DNA from: an uncultured Lachnospiraceae bacterium
GTDB taxonomy: Bacteria; Bacillota; Clostridia; Lachnospirales; Lachnospiraceae
Assembly: GCA_902803625.1 (NCBI GenBank)
Contig: CADCQV010000307.1
Span: 1 to 7,230, forward strand
Length of the DNA: 7,230 bases
Direction: 5' to 3'
Of the stretch, positions 5,654-7,230 are shown one piece after another; the stretch's first letter is position 1, and every line of letters starts with the position of its first letter. The notes under the pieces were generated by a model. It made no database searches. It was not told the origin of the DNA and saw only the letters and a list, made by a program, of their open reading frames with translations. The translations under genes were made by a program, and so were the position numbers.

Positions 5654-7230
5654 TCAAATTGAAAATTCAGCCTGATCCTTCAGACGCTGCTTATCCTCAT
5701 ACATTTCCCTGTCTGCCCGGTCGAATATCTCCGATACAAGGCTGTCTGTTTCGGGAATGTATTCAGCAACCCCTGCTGCCAGGATTGGTCCGGAGCCTTT
5801 CTTCTGATTCTCCCTGACCTGACTATGCAGTTTCCGGAGGAGATCCTCCCTCACGGTATAATCATTTCCGCGCAGGAACACCACGAATTCGTCCCCTCCA
5901 ACCCTGAATACGGGGCTGTGGACAAATATGTCGCAGAGAAGCTTCGCAGATGCCTTTATATATTCATCTCCTGCTGCATGTCCATCATTATCGTTTACCT
6001 TTTTCAGATCATTGGTATCACAGACAATAATGGCAAAGGGCAGATAATCCATGTCCTTATCCATATTGGCCTGTACTGCCTGCTCCAGCTCCCGGTATGC
6101 GGTCTTATTCTTCACCCCTGTAAGCTCATCCCGTCTTGCCAGCTTTTTCTCTGTATTAAGGGCTCTCAGAACCTGCTTCTCCCTGTTTACCTCGGCATCT
6201 ATATTCTCTACTCCTATGATAAAGTGGCTTCTGTCACTGCTGTAGCGAACCGTCAGTCTGAGGTTCTGGTTTTTGCCGTTTAAGGAGATCCGGTAATCTA
6301 TGCTGTATCTTTTCCGCCCTTCCATTGCGGAAATCATATTATCCCTGTTTATAAAATCCGTAAGCAAGTCCCGGTCGTTCTTATGAACCACCTTTGGGAT
6401 ATTTTTAATTGACTCTTCAAAGAAATCATCACCGGCATGTCTTATCTCCAGCTGGCCGTACATATCGTTTGATCCGTATCCTACGTAAGCCCCGTTTTCC
6501 ACGTCCACATAGTAGATCTCATCATAGTTTGAAGCCAGGCTTTCGGCGATCTGGCTGAAGGTAATATTCTGCTTCTGATGCTCCCAGAGGATCGACTCGG
6601 CAGTTATTTCATCATTTATGTCTTTACCGTACAGAACGAAGTGTCTGCCGTCCTTTGCCCTCATTACCGTGAAGCGGTAATACCTTGCCTCATCCCCGAC
6701 CATTATCCTGTATTTATACTCGAAGGTCTTTCTTCCTTCGAGATTCTTTAAGAACACATCCTTATAATACAGGCTTTTCGCAAACTCCCTGTCCTCCGGA
6801 TGGACATAATTCTCAATATTGTCCCTTGACTCGGAATAAAAATCCCTGCATTCGGTTGGCACGTTCATAGCCGCGTATTCCCGGCTCGTAGAAAATTCAC
6901 GGTATTCCCCGGTTTCAATGTCAATATAGTATATGGCCTCATAGACCTCTGCGAGACTCCTTGCTATATTGTCGTATATCTCCTTTTCCCTTTTCTCTCC
7001 TTCCTTAACAAATGAATGGATCATACTGCTCCCTATGATAAGCCCCATTGAATATATTGGAAGCAGAGGATAAAGAAGCTGTATGATCTGGAACAGCGCC
7101 ATTACCAGAGTGGTAAAACCCACCGCGGTGTAACGCACCCTTTCATTCCCGGCAGATCTTAAGGCCATATACAAAATATACACCGAAGTTATCAGATAAA
7201 GAATGATCTGCAGAATGAATGCAATGTATC
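5654..7230 (-). CDS. Membrane-bound diguanylate cyclase with two PAS-like modules and GGDEF domain (5' end beyond window)
   Basis: Makes the second messenger cyclic-di-GMP from two GTP, probably in response to a signal sensed by its membrane and PAS-like parts. Counting from the first complete codon (7228), 524 residues are visible. Three hydrophobic helices (about 1-23, 35-55, 56-72) look like the end of a multi-helix sensor domain. Two tandem PAS-like modules follow (about 86-210 and 223-345), then the GGDEF domain (about 364-515) with DELTGVKNK at 367-375, the metal- and GTP-binding DTNDLKKVND stretch from 404, intact GGDEF at 444-448 (bases 5885-5899) and the terminal ADREMYEDK motif. The active site is complete, so the enzyme should be active. 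The RxxD inhibitory site usually five residues before GGDEF is absent (FVHS there instead), so I-site product inhibition is not expected. A GTG at 7183 could be read as a start, but it has no ribosome binding site and the frame stays open into another membrane helix to the window edge, so the true start lies outside. The stop is TGA at 5654-5656. Lachnospiraceae carry many such proteins. Confidence 0.92.
   Translation of the reverse strand, partial: YIAFILQIILYLITSVYILYMALRSAGNERVRYTAVGFTTLVMALFQIIQLLYPLLPIYSMGLIIGSSMIHSFVKEGEKREKEIYDNIARSLAEVYEAIYYIDIETGEYREFSTSREYAAMNVPTECRDFYSESRDNIENYVHPEDREFAKSLYYKDVFLKNLEGRKTFEYKYRIMVGDEARYYRFTVMRAKDGRHFVLYGKDINDEITAESILWEHQKQNITFSQIAESLASNYDEIYYVDVENGAYVGYGSNDMYGQLEIRHAGDDFFEESIKNIPKVVHKNDRDLLTDFINRDNMISAMEGRKRYSIDYRISLNGKNQNLRLTVRYSSDRSHFIIGVENIDAEVNREKQVLRALNTEKKLARRDELTGVKNKTAYRELEQAVQANMDKDMDYLPFAIIVCDTNDLKKVNDNDGHAAGDEYIKASAKLLCDIFVHSPVFRVGGDEFVVFLRGNDYTVREDLLRKLHSQVRENQKKGSGPILAAGVAEYIPETDSLVSEIFDRADREMYEDKQRLKDQAEFSI

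Noticed and set aside
5825..6283. Plus-strand open frame of 152 codons with hydrophobic stretches
   Set aside because: It lies entirely antisense to the conserved GGDEF and PAS-like coding region; its hydrophobicity is a by-product of the opposite strand's codons.
7181..7183. GTG as the start codon of the GGDEF protein
   Set aside because: No Shine-Dalgarno-like sequence precedes it, and the frame stays open to the window edge, encoding another hydrophobic helix. The gene is cut by the window instead.

Overview
The window looks like chromosomal DNA from a Gram-positive anaerobe of the class Clostridia, most likely the family Lachnospiraceae (a gut or rumen Butyrivibrio-like organism). This is inferred from moderate GC content, strong AGGAG-type ribosome binding sites, and the style of the membrane/PAS-like/GGDEF protein, which is typical of that family. 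No 16S or other definitive marker is present, so the assignment is tentative. All four genes lie on the minus strand, so transcription runs from high to low coordinates.

Layout in the direction of transcription. (1) 7230 to 5654: the 3' part of a membrane-bound diguanylate cyclase. Its N-terminus lies outside the window. It has the last three transmembrane helices, two tandem PAS-like sensor modules and a canonical GGDEF domain. (2) 5653 to 5417: a 237-bp intergenic region, the only sizeable non-coding stretch. It is mostly filled by a composite palindromic repeat element (about 5441-5612), with a TATAAT box next to the end of the cyclase gene. (3) 5416 to 1781: a 1211-residue, highly charged, cytoplasmic-looking protein that I cannot assign to a family. 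Its middle is an array of about seven units of about 85 residues, each built from three roughly 20-residue helical submodules plus a linker ending in PGF...YW. (4) 1749 to 583: a HAD-superfamily phosphatase with an N-terminal membrane anchor. (5) 596 to 6: a LysE/RhtB-family amino-acid exporter resembling E. coli EamB.

Genes 3, 4 and 5 are tightly packed: 31 bp between the repeat protein and the phosphatase, and a 14-bp overlap between the phosphatase and the exporter. They probably form one operon. The cyclase gene upstream is separated by the repeat element and is probably a different transcription unit. How the three operon products cooperate is not evident from sequence. The repeat protein is the most unusual object here. 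The C-terminal third of this protein (after about residue 800) is a different, non-repeated set of helical segments ending in a basic tail.

No RNA genes, CRISPR arrays, transposase genes or complete insertion sequences were seen. The plus strand carries no convincing genes.
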